A stretch of 13,261 nucleotides of DNA from NCBI GenBank assembly GCA_016210125.1, contig JACQUS010000556.1, positions 1 through 13,261 on the forward strand, in the 5' to 3' direction. Numbering within the stretch: the first letter of the stretch is position 1; each line of letters opens with the position of its first letter. The translations under genes and the position numbers were made by a program. This stretch comes from Chloroflexota bacterium. GTDB taxonomy: Bacteria > Chloroflexota > UBA6077 > FW602-bin22 > JACQUS01. The notes beneath the pieces were generated by a model. It was not told the origin of the DNA, did not search any database, and saw nothing but the letters and a program-made list of their open reading frames with translations. Below are positions 1 to 6,918 of this stretch, in pieces.

Positions 1-402
1 GACCACGTCCTGGACACCGGCGTAGACGCGCCCGAACCTGGCCGGCAGGATCGGCCACCGGCGATGCACGTCGCGCACGACATGGTCGTGGCCGCGGACC
101 AGCATCTCCAGCCGGGTGGTCTCCCCGGAGCGCGCTTGGAGTGCCTCGGCCGTCAGCTCGGCCACGGCCACGGGGCTGACGACGGCCGCAAGGCCGCGAC
201 ACGGCAAGACTCGGACCGCACCCCGGCCGTCCAGGCCTGGGCCGCCGGCCAGCTCGGCGTGCGCCGCCGCGTCGTTCCAGGTGACGCCGTAGACGTACCA
301 GCCGACGCCGGCCTCCGGAGGCGTCGCCGCAGCCCGGGGGGCCGGCTGAGCCAGCGACGCGGGGCCTAAGGTGGGCGAGCTGCTGCCGGCCTTACGCTTC
401 AT
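1..402 (-). CDS. gvpF/gvpL: Third GvpF/GvpL family gas vesicle protein, 5' part only (cut by window edge)
   Basis: I translated this by hand: an open frame of 134 codons runs from ATG at 402 to the window edge with no stop. After about 33 Ala/Pro-rich residues (starting MKRKAGSSSP) come the family signatures WYVYGVTW (about residues 35-42), GLAAVVSPVAVAEL, a region around HDHVVRDVH, and RRWPILPARFGRVYAGV. These match the YVYAV, LAAVVS and RPVLPVKFGTV motifs of the two other GvpF/L proteins here. Family members act in gas vesicle assembly, and GvpF is known to contact GvpA. The ATG overlaps the gvpG stop in an ATGA (399-402), which suggests translational coupling; GGGAGG lies about 10 bases upstream inside gvpG. 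The long Ala/Pro-rich N-terminal extension is unlike the other two copies. The C-terminal half lies outside the window, so intactness is unknown. Confidence 0.88.
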   Translation of the reverse strand, partial: MKRKAGSSSPTLGPASLAQPAPRAAATPPEAGVGWYVYGVTWNDAAAHAELAGGPGLDGRGAVRVLPCRGLAAVVSPVAVAELTAEALQARSGETTRLEMLVRGHDHVVRDVHRRWPILPARFGRVYAGVQDVV

Positions 403-692
403 ATCTCGCCATCCTCCCCATCCGCGGGCGCACCCTCGGGCTCCGCGAGCGACTCCTTGTACGCACGGATGGCGTTGAGACGCTCGAGCAGCGCTGCCTC
501 CGCCGCGAGGTACTCCGCTTCGGAGACCTCCCCGAGGTCGCGACGCAAGCTAAGGGTGACGAGGTCCCGCTCGACGATCCGCTCGTCGAGCTGCTCGGCG
601 TCGACGCGCTCCTTGATCTGCTGGAAGACGAACAGCAGCCCGCGCAGCGGGCCGGTGACGGGCAGCAGCAGCAGGCCGGTCAGCAATCCCAT
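399..692 (-). CDS. gvpG: Gas vesicle protein GvpG
   Basis: A 97-residue protein with the GvpG pattern: a hydrophobic start (MGLLTGLLLLPVTGPLRGLLFVFQQI, given here as key segments LLTGLLLLPVTGPLRGLL and FVFQQI), then a charged helix (IKERVDAEQLDERIVERDL) and a second helix with EVSEAEYLAAEAALLERL. The tail is acidic (EPEGAPADGEDGEI). GvpG is a small accessory protein of gas vesicle assembly, usually encoded next to gvpF/gvpL, and it is part of the minimal set in bacterial clusters; its exact biochemical role is not settled. The gene starts one codon after the stop of the upstream gvpF/L, in the same frame (TAG TCG ATG), with GAGGG at 700-704 placed 7 bases before the ATG. Its stop overlaps the ATG of the next gvpF/L. 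The tight packing points to one co-translated unit. Confidence 0.92.
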   Translation of the reverse strand: MGLLTGLLLLPVTGPLRGLLFVFQQIKERVDAEQLDERIVERDLVTLSLRRDLGEVSEAEYLAAEAALLERLNAIRAYKESLAEPEGAPADGEDGEI

Positions 693-695
693 CGA

Positions 696-1487
696 CTAGC
701 CCTCGTCCCAATGCACCACGATGTTCACGAAGTTATACGGCGGCACGGGCCCGACGTACTTGACGAGCAGGCGACCAGCGTGGGCATCCTGCAACGCGTT
801 CACCGTAGCGTCGAACTCGGCCTCGCGCACCTTGTTCACGAAGAAGGAGGCATTCAGGACCATCGTGTCGGTGAGGGCATCGCTCACCGTCATCTCGTCC
901 GCTAGCGGGCGCAGCACATCGAGCAATGCGCGGGTCTCCTCGTCGCGCTTGCGGAGGACGGCGCCCTCCACCAGGCGGCCGAGGTCGATGCGCTGGTAGT
1001 GCATCTCCTCTGGCGACCGTCCCGCGACCGCGTCGCGCAGCCGGCGGATGCCCTCGTCTGCGTCGGCGATCTCCGCGAAGAGCCGCTCGCGGTTCCAGAA
1101 CACGCGGACGCCGAGCTCCACGCGATTCCGGACGTAGCGCATGAGGCGCTGGAACTCGTCGTACTTGCGCGCGAGCAGCTTCACGCGGACATCCTCGTCG
1201 CTCCAGGCGACGGTGCCGTAGCGCACGGGCAGCACCGGCGAGTGCGCCATGGCCCCTTCGACGACGATCTGGTGCGCCAGCAGGTTCTCGCGGCTGATGT
1301 CGTAGCGCGTCGCGTCGGCGTCGCTCACCACGGCAGCCAGGTCGCGCAGCACGATGGCGCGCGGTGCGCGTCCGGCCACGCCGCTGGCCCGCGCGCCCAG
1401 CAGATCGCGCCCCTGGCCGAAGGGCTCGGCCAGCGCGATGCAGTAGACGTAGGCGTGGACGTCAGACGGTCGCGGCATCGCGCTCAC
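696..1487 (-). CDS. gvpF/gvpL: GvpF/GvpL family gas vesicle protein (canonical length)
   Basis: A 263-residue protein of typical size for the GvpF/L family, with the expected signatures in order: HAYVYCIAL (11-19), LRDLAAVVSDAD, the HQIVVEGAM helix, SPVLPVRYGTV, VELGVRVFWNRERLF, the helical LVEGAVLRKRDEE region, NASFFVNKVREAEFD, and near the C-terminus KYVGPVPPYNFVNIVVHW. Family members take part in early gas vesicle assembly; structures of cyanobacterial GvpF and its binding to GvpA are known. I kept the GTG start at 1487 because GGGAG (1495-1499) lies 7 bases upstream; ATG at 1478 is the alternative. The gene overlaps the end of the preceding gvpF/L-J gene by 26 bases and is followed after 3 bases by gvpG. 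Whether to call it GvpF or GvpL needs a phylogeny. Confidence 0.94.
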   Translation of the reverse strand: MSAMPRPSDVHAYVYCIALAEPFGQGRDLLGARASGVAGRAPRAIVLRDLAAVVSDADATRYDISRENLLAHQIVVEGAMAHSPVLPVRYGTVAWSDEDVRVKLLARKYDEFQRLMRYVRNRVELGVRVFWNRERLFAEIADADEGIRRLRDAVAGRSPEEMHYQRIDLGRLVEGAVLRKRDEETRALLDVLRPLADEMTVSDALTDTMVLNASFFVNKVREAEFDATVNALQDAHAGRLLVKYVGPVPPYNFVNIVVHWDEG

Positions 1488-2568
1488 GAGCCGGCTCCCG
1501 CAATGGGCGAGGTGGTGCCTCAGCGCCGCGCACGGTCAGCAAGATCGTCTGCCCGACGGCGTCCGGCCGCAGGTCGTAGCGCCGCTGCGCCGCGTGGGCT
1601 TCCTCACCGGCGTCCTGGCCTCGGATGAAGCGCAGCAGCTCGATGTGCGCCGCCGTCAGCGCGGCGAAGCGCTCGGTAGCCGCGGCATCTCCGGCGTTCA
1701 GGTCGGGGTGGCAGCGCGTGGCCAGCCTGCGGTAGCTAGCATTGACAGCGGCCTCCGACGCGGCGTCGCCCAGCTCCAAGCGCCGGCGTGCCATCTCGAT
1801 CTCCGTCGGGCTGGGGCGGGCCAGCTCGACCGTGGCGAAGGTGTAGGGCGGCAGCGGCCCGATGCAGCGCAGGGTCAGCTTGCCGTCGAGCTCGCTGTCG
1901 AGACGGCGCACGTGGGCAAAGAGCTCGTCGACGTCGCGGCGCTCGACGAGAAAGGCGACATTCGCCACCATCTCGTCCCGCAGCAGTGCGTTCGGCTGAA
2001 CGGCACGTGACAGCGGCGCGAGCCTCTGCACGATGTGCTGGCCATACGCCGCGCGGCGGCGGTCAAGCTCGGCCTTCACCAGCCGGCCGACCTCGACGCG
2101 CAGGGGGAGCGTGTCCTCGGCCGGCCGGCCGGCGGCAGCCACCGCCAGCGCCCGGATCGCCGGCTCCTCGCGGACCTCGGCGAACGTGCGGCGCAGGTCC
2201 CAGGTCGCCGCAACCTCGATCTCGACGACGTCGCCCAGGCCGGCGAGTGCGTCGGCCAGGCGCGGGCGGAAGCGCGCCAGCGCCCGACAGACCTCGTCGT
2301 ACGAGTGGAGCACGGTGCCGAACTTGACGGGCAAGACCGGCCGGTCGAGCATCACGCGCTCGACGACGCGCTGATGGACGGATAGGCATTGCAGCAGCGC
2401 CGGCCGCGTTAGCCCGCCGAAGGCCGGCCCATCGTACTCGCTCACGACGGCGGCCAGCCCGCCGACGGCCAGAACGAGCACCCGCGTCCCGCCGTCGGGC
2501 AGGCCCAGCCGGCCGAGACTGTGCTGACGCCGCGCCGTCGTGACGGCGTACACGTATGTGCCTCGCAT
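1462..2568 (-). CDS. gvpF/gvpL: GvpF/GvpL family protein fused to a C-terminal DnaJ-type J domain
   Basis: A 368-residue protein. Residues 1-250 are GvpF/L: TYVYAVT at 4-10, LAAVVSEYDG at 38-47, DRPVLPVKFGTVL at 75-87, VEIEVAATWDLRRTF, NVAFLVERRDVDELF, and LRCIGPLPPYTFATVEL near 233-249. About 110 residues follow that the canonical paralogue lacks. Residues 259-316 read as a J domain: a first amphipathic helix (MARRRLELGD), then AAVNASYRRLATRCHPDLN with the diagnostic HPD at 287-289, then ATERFAALTAAHIELLRFI. J domains stimulate Hsp70 ATPases. I infer that this protein could bring Hsp70 to GvpA or to the assembly complex; no Hsp70 gene is in the window. The 52-residue tail is unassigned. The ATG at 2568 has GAGGAG (2575-2580) 6 bases upstream. 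Its 3' end overlaps the next gvpF/L by 26 bases. Confidence 0.92.
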   Translation of the reverse strand: MRGTYVYAVTTARRQHSLGRLGLPDGGTRVLVLAVGGLAAVVSEYDGPAFGGLTRPALLQCLSVHQRVVERVMLDRPVLPVKFGTVLHSYDEVCRALARFRPRLADALAGLGDVVEIEVAATWDLRRTFAEVREEPAIRALAVAAAGRPAEDTLPLRVEVGRLVKAELDRRRAAYGQHIVQRLAPLSRAVQPNALLRDEMVANVAFLVERRDVDELFAHVRRLDSELDGKLTLRCIGPLPPYTFATVELARPSPTEIEMARRRLELGDAASEAAVNASYRRLATRCHPDLNAGDAAATERFAALTAAHIELLRFIRGQDAGEEAHAAQRRYDLRPDAVGQTILLTVRGAEAPPRPLREPARERDAATV

Positions 2569-2741
2569 CTCCCGCTCCTCGCGCTTGCGCGCTCGCCGGC
2601 GAATCTCTCATCCCCATTCCGCTGATAAAAGCCACAAATGACGGCGCCGAGCGTAGCGCGGGTGCTTCTCCCCCGCCGCCACGGACCGGCGGTCACAACC
2701 GCAGCCTATGCGCGGCAAAGCCGTATGGTCCCCGGCCAGGC
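2569..2741. other. Gap between the CDC48-type gene and the gvpF/L-J gene
   Basis: This 173-bp stretch has no convincing coding frame. It holds a small dyad (CCGCC at 2676-2680 with GGCGG at 2688-2692, 7-base loop) that lies 49 bases or more downstream of the ATPase stop, and an A/T-richer patch at about 2621-2640. That patch is one of the few A/T-rich spots within the gvp run and could hold an internal minus-strand promoter for gvpF/L-J, gvpF/L and gvpG. I find no convincing -35/-10 pair. Confidence 0.3.
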
Positions 2742-4871
2742 TCACCAGGACCGGCGCACGGCAGCCCACGCCGCGGCGAAATGGTGCCCCTCGACGCGAA
2801 AAGGCGTGTAGAGCGCGCCGGGCTCACGCTCGACCGACTCGCGAATGGCCAGCATCGCCGCCCGCTGGCAAAGTGCCTCCAGGTCCGCTCCGACCAAGCC
2901 CTCGGTCTGCTCGGCCAGGCGCTCGAGGTCAACGTCGTCGCTCAGCGGCCGCCCGCGGGTATGCACCCGCAGGATGGCCATGCGGGCGGCGCGGTCGGGT
3001 GGCGGCAGCTCGATGACCACGTCGAAGCGGCCCGGCCGCAGCAGGGCCGGGTCGACGATGTCCGGACGGTTCGTCGCACCGAGCACCACGACGCCCCGCA
3101 GCTCCTCGATGCCGTCCAGCTCGGTGAGGAACTGGCTGACGACCCGCTCACTCACGTGGGCCTCGGCCGCACCGAGGCCGCGGGTGGGGACGACCGCGTC
3201 CATTTCGTCGAAGAAGACGATGCACGGGGCCGTCTGCCGCGCCTTCTTGAAAACCTCCCGCACGCCTTTCTCTGACTCACCGACCCACTTGGACAGCAGC
3301 TCCGGCCCTTTGATGGCGATGAAGTTCACGCCGCTCTCCGAGGCGATGGCCTTGGCCACCAGCGTCTTGCCGGTGCCGGGCGCGCCGGTGAGCAGCACGC
3401 CCTTCGGCGGCTTGGTCCTGGCGTACGCGAAGCGCTCGCCGTAGCGCAGGGGCCACTCGACGGCCTCTTGCAGCAGGCGCTTTACGTCTTCCAGCCCGCC
3501 GATGTCCTCCCATCGGACGTCCGGCACCTCGGTGAAGACCTCGCGGATGGCCGAGGGCTCCACCTCGTTCAGGGCCTCGAGAAAGTGCGCCATGGTCACC
3601 TCGAGCTGGAGGAGCTGGCCGTACGGCAGCTCCGCCTGCGCCAGGTCGATGGCCGGCAGCGCCTGGCGGAGGCAGCTCATGGCCGCCTCGCGGCAGAGGG
3701 CCGCCATGTCCGCGCCGACGAAGCCGTGCGTGACGGCCGCCAGACGCTCCAGGTCGACGCTCGCCGCTAGCGGCATGCCGCGCGTGTGAATGTGCAGGAT
3801 CGCGAGTCGCCCGGCCTTGTCGGGCACGGGAACGGCGATCTCGCGGTCGAAGCGGCCGGGCCGGCGCAGCGCCGGGTCGATGCTGGCCGGAATATTCGTC
3901 GCGCCAATGACGACGACCTGGCCGCGCGCCTTCAGGCCATCCATGAGCGCCAGGAGCTGGGCGACGACGCGCTTCTCGACCTCGCCCTGCACGGCCTCAC
4001 GCTTGGGCGCGATGGCGTCGATCTCGTCCAGAAAGACGATGCTCGGCGCGCGGCGCTCGGCGTCTTCGAAGATGCTCCTGAGGTGGGCCTCCGACTCGCC
4101 GTAGAACTTGTGGATGACCTCCGGGCCGGCCACGTGGATGAAGTGCGCCGCGGTCTCGTATGCCACGGCCCGCGCGATGAGCGTCTTGCCGGTGCCCGGC
4201 GGGCCGTGGAGCAGGACGCCCTTGGGCGCGTCGATGCCCAGGCGCTCGAAGACCTCGGGAAAGCGCAGGGGCAGCTCGATCATCTCGCGAATGCGCCCGA
4301 TCTCCTTGCCCAGCCCGCCGATGTCCTCGTAGGAGATGGCCGGCCCGCGGCCCTCGGGAGCCGGCTCGCCGACGATGCGGATGGCCGTCGAGCCGTCCAC
4401 GATGACCGCGTCCTTCGGCGACGTCTGGCTCACCGTGAAGTCCAGCGGGCGCGTGCCGAACAAGTTCACGCGCACGCGGTCGCCCGCGAGGAGCGGTAGG
4501 CCCTCAAGGAGACGGCCGAGGTAGCGGGTGTCGAGTCCGCGCAGCGCTGCCTGGGCGACCGCGCTGGGAGCCAGTGTGACCGAGCGCGCCGTCTGGCAGG
4601 CGGCCTTGCCGACCTGCACGCGGTCGTCCAGTCCCGCCTGCGCGTTTTCGCGCACGATGCCGTCGATCTGGAGCAGCCCGCGGCCGCGCTCGGCTGCATA
4701 GGCCGGCATGAGGCGTGTCACGGTCCGGCGCTTGCCGGTGATGGCCACCACATCGCCAATGGTGGCCCCGAGACGCGCGATGTCGGCCGGGTCGACGCGG
4801 GCGATGCCTCGGCCGACGTCCTTCGGCAGCGCCTCGGCCACGCGCAGACTGAGCGTCTGCTCCTCGCCCAC
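2742..4871 (-). CDS. CDC48/p97-type double AAA ATPase within the gas vesicle operon
   Basis: A complete CDC48-family ATPase. It has an N domain (SLRVAEALPKDVGRGIARVD at the start, then GDVVAITGKR and VRVNLFGTRPLDFTV), then D1 with Walker A GPPGTGKT (223-230) and Walker B IVFLDEID (278-285), then D2 with Walker A GAPGTGKT (496-503) and Walker B IVFFDEMD (551-558). Arginine-finger segments (RRPGRFD, LRPGRFD) are present in both. The family makes hexamers that thread and unfold proteins. Its place between gvpH and gvpF/L suggests a job in gas vesicle assembly, disassembly or quality control; this is inference. Start choice: the frame stays open to a GTG at 4925, but GTG at 4871 has AAGGA (4880-4884) 8 bases upstream and begins where CDC48 N domains normally begin, giving 709 residues. 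The longer form would add an 18-residue Arg-rich leader. The C-terminus ends RRSW, without an HbYX motif. Confidence 0.93.
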   Translation of the reverse strand: MGEEQTLSLRVAEALPKDVGRGIARVDPADIARLGATIGDVVAITGKRRTVTRLMPAYAAERGRGLLQIDGIVRENAQAGLDDRVQVGKAACQTARSVTLAPSAVAQAALRGLDTRYLGRLLEGLPLLAGDRVRVNLFGTRPLDFTVSQTSPKDAVIVDGSTAIRIVGEPAPEGRGPAISYEDIGGLGKEIGRIREMIELPLRFPEVFERLGIDAPKGVLLHGPPGTGKTLIARAVAYETAAHFIHVAGPEVIHKFYGESEAHLRSIFEDAERRAPSIVFLDEIDAIAPKREAVQGEVEKRVVAQLLALMDGLKARGQVVVIGATNIPASIDPALRRPGRFDREIAVPVPDKAGRLAILHIHTRGMPLAASVDLERLAAVTHGFVGADMAALCREAAMSCLRQALPAIDLAQAELPYGQLLQLEVTMAHFLEALNEVEPSAIREVFTEVPDVRWEDIGGLEDVKRLLQEAVEWPLRYGERFAYARTKPPKGVLLTGAPGTGKTLVAKAIASESGVNFIAIKGPELLSKWVGESEKGVREVFKKARQTAPCIVFFDEMDAVVPTRGLGAAEAHVSERVVSQFLTELDGIEELRGVVVLGATNRPDIVDPALLRPGRFDVVIELPPPDRAARMAILRVHTRGRPLSDDVDLERLAEQTEGLVGADLEALCQRAAMLAIRESVEREPGALYTPFRVEGHHFAAAWAAVRRSW

Positions 4872-4937
4872 GACTCTCTTCCTTCGCCTACGCAGCGTGG
4901 CTGGGTCGCTCACGCGCGGCGCCACGCGGCGCCGCGG

Positions 4938-5516
4938 CTAGCGCTGGGAGGGTGGCGGCTTCACCTTGCGCAGTCGCACCTCCAGAATGCCGTTCTGCAA
5001 CGTCTGGCGGAGGCTCTGCGCCGCGACTTCGGCTGGAAGCACGACCTCCTTGGCATATTTCCGCACCGCGCCTTCGGCGCTGAGCGCGAGCACGTCGCCC
5101 CGGACCTCGATGCGGATGTCCTCCTTGGCCACGCCTGGCAGCTCGACGACGACCACAACGTGGTCTCCCTCGTCGAACACGTCCACCAGCGGCTCGCGCG
5201 TCTCGGAGACCTCGGGCCCGCGCTCGGTCGCGCGGATGTTGCCGAAGCGCTCGACGGTGGGCCGGCCGCCGAGGCCCATCTTGACCGAGAAGCCGTACAC
5301 GCCGCGCGCTCCGCCCGGGCCGTGCACCTCCCCGGTGCGCTGGACCTCGGACACGCCCTCCTCGGCCATCTTGCTCAGCAGATCGATGACGTTCCCTAGC
5401 CCGTGGAAAACTTCGCCAAGGCCCATGGAGATATGGGAGATATGCGCCGCGGCCTCGGGTGGCCGCTCACGCCGGGGCCCGCGGCCCGGTCGCCCCGGCC
5501 GGCGCGTCTCAGGCAT
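4938..5516 (-). CDS. gvpH: Gas vesicle protein GvpH (Hsp20/alpha-crystallin family)
   Basis: A 192-residue protein. After a basic, Arg/Pro-rich start comes the helical segment LGEVFHGLGNVIDLLSKMAEEG, then GEVHGPGGARGVYGFSVKMGLGGRPTVERFGNI, which is characteristic of GvpH (key pieces GEVHGPGG, GVYGFSVKMGLG, VERFGN). Residues from about 107 form an alpha-crystallin domain: REPLVDVFDEGDHVVVVVEL, PGVAKEDIRIEV, GDVLALSAE, KEVVLPAEV, NGILEVRLRK. GvpH is a cytosolic small-heat-shock-like accessory protein; in haloarchaea it also affects gvp regulation. The ATG at 5516 is well supported by AGGAGGTG at 5521-5528. The gene sits 64 bp after the GvpV-like gene and 66 bp before the CDC48-type start (12 bp if the longer ATPase start is used). 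Confidence 0.93.
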   Translation of the reverse strand: MPETRRPGRPGRGPRRERPPEAAAHISHISMGLGEVFHGLGNVIDLLSKMAEEGVSEVQRTGEVHGPGGARGVYGFSVKMGLGGRPTVERFGNIRATERGPEVSETREPLVDVFDEGDHVVVVVELPGVAKEDIRIEVRGDVLALSAEGAVRKYAKEVVLPAEVAAQSLRQTLQNGILEVRLRKVKPPPSQR

Positions 5517-5580
5517 CGCTCACCTCCTCGCCGGGCCATCGTGACCCGGCGCGCGCGTCCGCGGACGCCCTCGGTCCCCG
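5517..5580. promoter_or_regulatory. GvpV-like/gvpH gap with perfect palindrome and strong Shine-Dalgarno
   Basis: The gap contains the perfect 14-bp palindrome GCGTCCGCGGACGC at 5555-5568. In RNA it can fold as a 5-bp stem with a 4-base loop. The strong ribosome binding site of gvpH, AGGAGGTG, is at 5521-5528 on the minus strand. The dyad could be a weak processing or pausing element. Confidence 0.4.
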
Positions 5581-5874
5581 TCAGTACTCCAGTGTCACGT
5601 GCTGCCAGGCCTTCTTCGGGCTGCCCGCCCCGGACGTGGCCGCCGCGCTTTGGCCCAGCCGGCGCAGCGTCGCCATCTGCTGCTCGATCTCTCCGAGGCG
5701 CTGCTCGATGCGCTCCTTTTTGCGCAGCCACAGCGTCGCCTCGCGCTCCAGCCGCAGCTTCTCGCTACAAAGGCGATGGAGCTGCAAGAACACCGCGCCC
5801 TCGGTCATCGGAGTGCGGCGGGTGGCGATGCTGCGCATGGTGCGGGCGTCGTGCATCGTCTTCACGCTGGCCAC
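5581..5874 (-). CDS. Small coiled-coil gas vesicle accessory protein, GvpV-like
   Basis: A 97-residue basic protein. The N-terminus has a cluster of Arg and small residues (ARTMRSIATRRTPMTEG), followed by a long charged helix with coiled-coil character (FLQLHRLCSEKLRLEREATL, then RKKERIEQRLGEIEQQM, then ATLRRL). The tail is polar (SAAATSGAGSPKKAWQHVTLEY). This arrangement, together with a position directly after gvpN, resembles the small GvpV proteins of Anabaena and Serratia gas vesicle clusters, whose function is poorly known. The identification rests on pattern and context only. I place the start at GTG 5874 because AGGAGGG at 5881-5887 lies 6 bases upstream; the open frame reaches a GTG at 5919, but that extension would be encoded by intergenic tandem repeats. 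The gene is 66 bp downstream of gvpN. Confidence 0.68.
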   Translation of the reverse strand: MASVKTMHDARTMRSIATRRTPMTEGAVFLQLHRLCSEKLRLEREATLWLRKKERIEQRLGEIEQQMATLRRLGQSAAATSGAGSPKKAWQHVTLEY

Positions 5875-5888
5875 GGGTGTCCCTCCTA

Positions 5889-5933
5889 CGGCTTCGGCGC
5901 AATCGGCTCCGGCGCACACGGCTCCGGCGCGAA
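5889..5933. repeat. Three 15-bp tandem repeats between gvpN and the GvpV-like gene
   Basis: Three copies of a 15-bp unit built on CGGCTCCGGCGC plus three variable bases lie at 5889-5903, 5904-5918 and 5919-5933. They fill most of the gap between the gvpN stop and the Shine-Dalgarno of the next gene. In one minus frame they read as an Ala-Pro-Glu-Pro repeat, but that frame is neither gvpN nor the downstream gene. Confidence 0.75.
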
Positions 5934-5940
5934 GCCAGAC

Positions 5941-6918
5941 CTAGCCCGCAAGGGTGGCGGTGCCGTCGGCTGCCGCGGGCGTACCGACGTTGCGCACCGA
6001 CGGGCAGCGCTGCCGGATGAGCTCCAGGACGATGTCCCGCCGCCGCGGCGCTTTCGCACGCGCGGTGCCGGGTCGCGCCCCATCGGCCGCCAGCACGTCG
6101 AGGCAGACCTGCTCGAAGGTCGCATTGCCCGCGACGGCGGGGGCCTCGTGGAGCGCCAAGACCTTCGCGATCATGACGCAGCTTCGGACGCTGGGGCAGA
6201 ACTCCGGCACCCTCGCAGCGCGACAGGCGCGGACCAAGTCGACGATCGCCGCCGCGTCCGCGAGGGGCAGGCCGGACTGCGCCTGCGCGATGGCGAGCTC
6301 AGTCTCGCGGTCGAAGTGCTCGAGGTCGATGGTGACCATGCGGTCACAGAGCGCGTCCTGCGTCTTGTGGACGCCGGCGTACTCGTCCGGGTTCGAGGTG
6401 AAGATGGCGACGAAGTTGGGATGCACCTTGAGGTAGCTGTTGCCGTTCGCGCTGGCCGGCAGCAGCAGGATCTTCTCCTCGAGGACCGACAGGAGCACGT
6501 TGTTGGCCTCCGGACGCGAGCGCGTGAACTCGTCGTACACCAGGGTGAAACCCTCGCGGCACGCCGTGGTCAGGCGGTTGTCCACCCAGCGCTGGGACAC
6601 GTCCTCCTCGGTCTTCAGGACCGAGTGCACGAAGTTGTCGATGACCTTGCGCCGAAAGAAGCCATGCTGCCCGCCCACCAGGTCAGAGCTGCCGAACTCG
6701 TCGTCGCCACAGATCAGGATGAACGGCTGGCCGATGCGGTGGGCAAGGTGCAGGGCGAGCGTCGTCTTCCCCGATCCCGAGGGTCCGCGCAGGTGCACGG
6801 GATAGCCCGCCGTGATGTAGGCGAGTGCTCGATCGGCTAGGCTCGTGATATAGGCGGTCTCGACGAAGCCGGCGCGCGGGCGGGCCGCCAGCACGGTGGT
6901 CGCCTCCGCTCGTCTCAT
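5941..6918 (-). CDS. gvpN: Gas vesicle protein GvpN (MoxR-type AAA+ ATPase)
   Basis: A 325-residue AAA+ protein with GvpN hallmarks: FVETAYITSLADRALAYITA near the start, then GYPVHLRGPSGSGKTTLALHLA with Walker A GPSGSGKT at 45-52, ICGDDEFGSSDLVGG, the insert GFFRRKVIDNFVHSVLK, Walker B FTLVYDEFTR (acidic pair at 129-130), the sensor-1 segment IFTSNPDEYAGVHKTQDAL, and a C-terminal helical lid with CPSVRSCVMIAKV. GvpN is an ATPase needed for enlarging gas vesicles in several organisms, probably acting on the growing shell or on GvpC/GvpA complexes. I chose ATG 6918 over ATG 6969 because GAGGAGAGAGG (6927-6937) lies 8 bases before it and the longer start has no ribosome site. It follows gvpC by 229 bp and precedes the GvpV-like gene by 66 bp. 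Confidence 0.95.
   Translation of the reverse strand: MRRAEATTVLAARPRAGFVETAYITSLADRALAYITAGYPVHLRGPSGSGKTTLALHLAHRIGQPFILICGDDEFGSSDLVGGQHGFFRRKVIDNFVHSVLKTEEDVSQRWVDNRLTTACREGFTLVYDEFTRSRPEANNVLLSVLEEKILLLPASANGNSYLKVHPNFVAIFTSNPDEYAGVHKTQDALCDRMVTIDLEHFDRETELAIAQAQSGLPLADAAAIVDLVRACRAARVPEFCPSVRSCVMIAKVLALHEAPAVAGNATFEQVCLDVLAADGARPGTARAKAPRRRDIVLELIRQRCPSVRNVGTPAAADGTATLAG

Noticed and set aside
2063..2635. 190-codon minus-strand frame overlapping the gvpF/L-J gene
   Set aside because: The product is a run of Arg, Gly, Ala and Pro, and the overlapping frame is a clear GvpF/L protein.
3786..4499. 237-codon open frame on the plus strand
   Set aside because: It is fully antisense to the CDC48-type ATPase and its content mirrors that gene's codon bias.
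5599..6840. 413-codon open frame on the plus strand
   Set aside because: It runs antisense across the GvpV-like gene and gvpN. The product is low-complexity, Arg/Gly/Asp-rich and without motifs, as expected from the reverse strand of a GC-rich gene.
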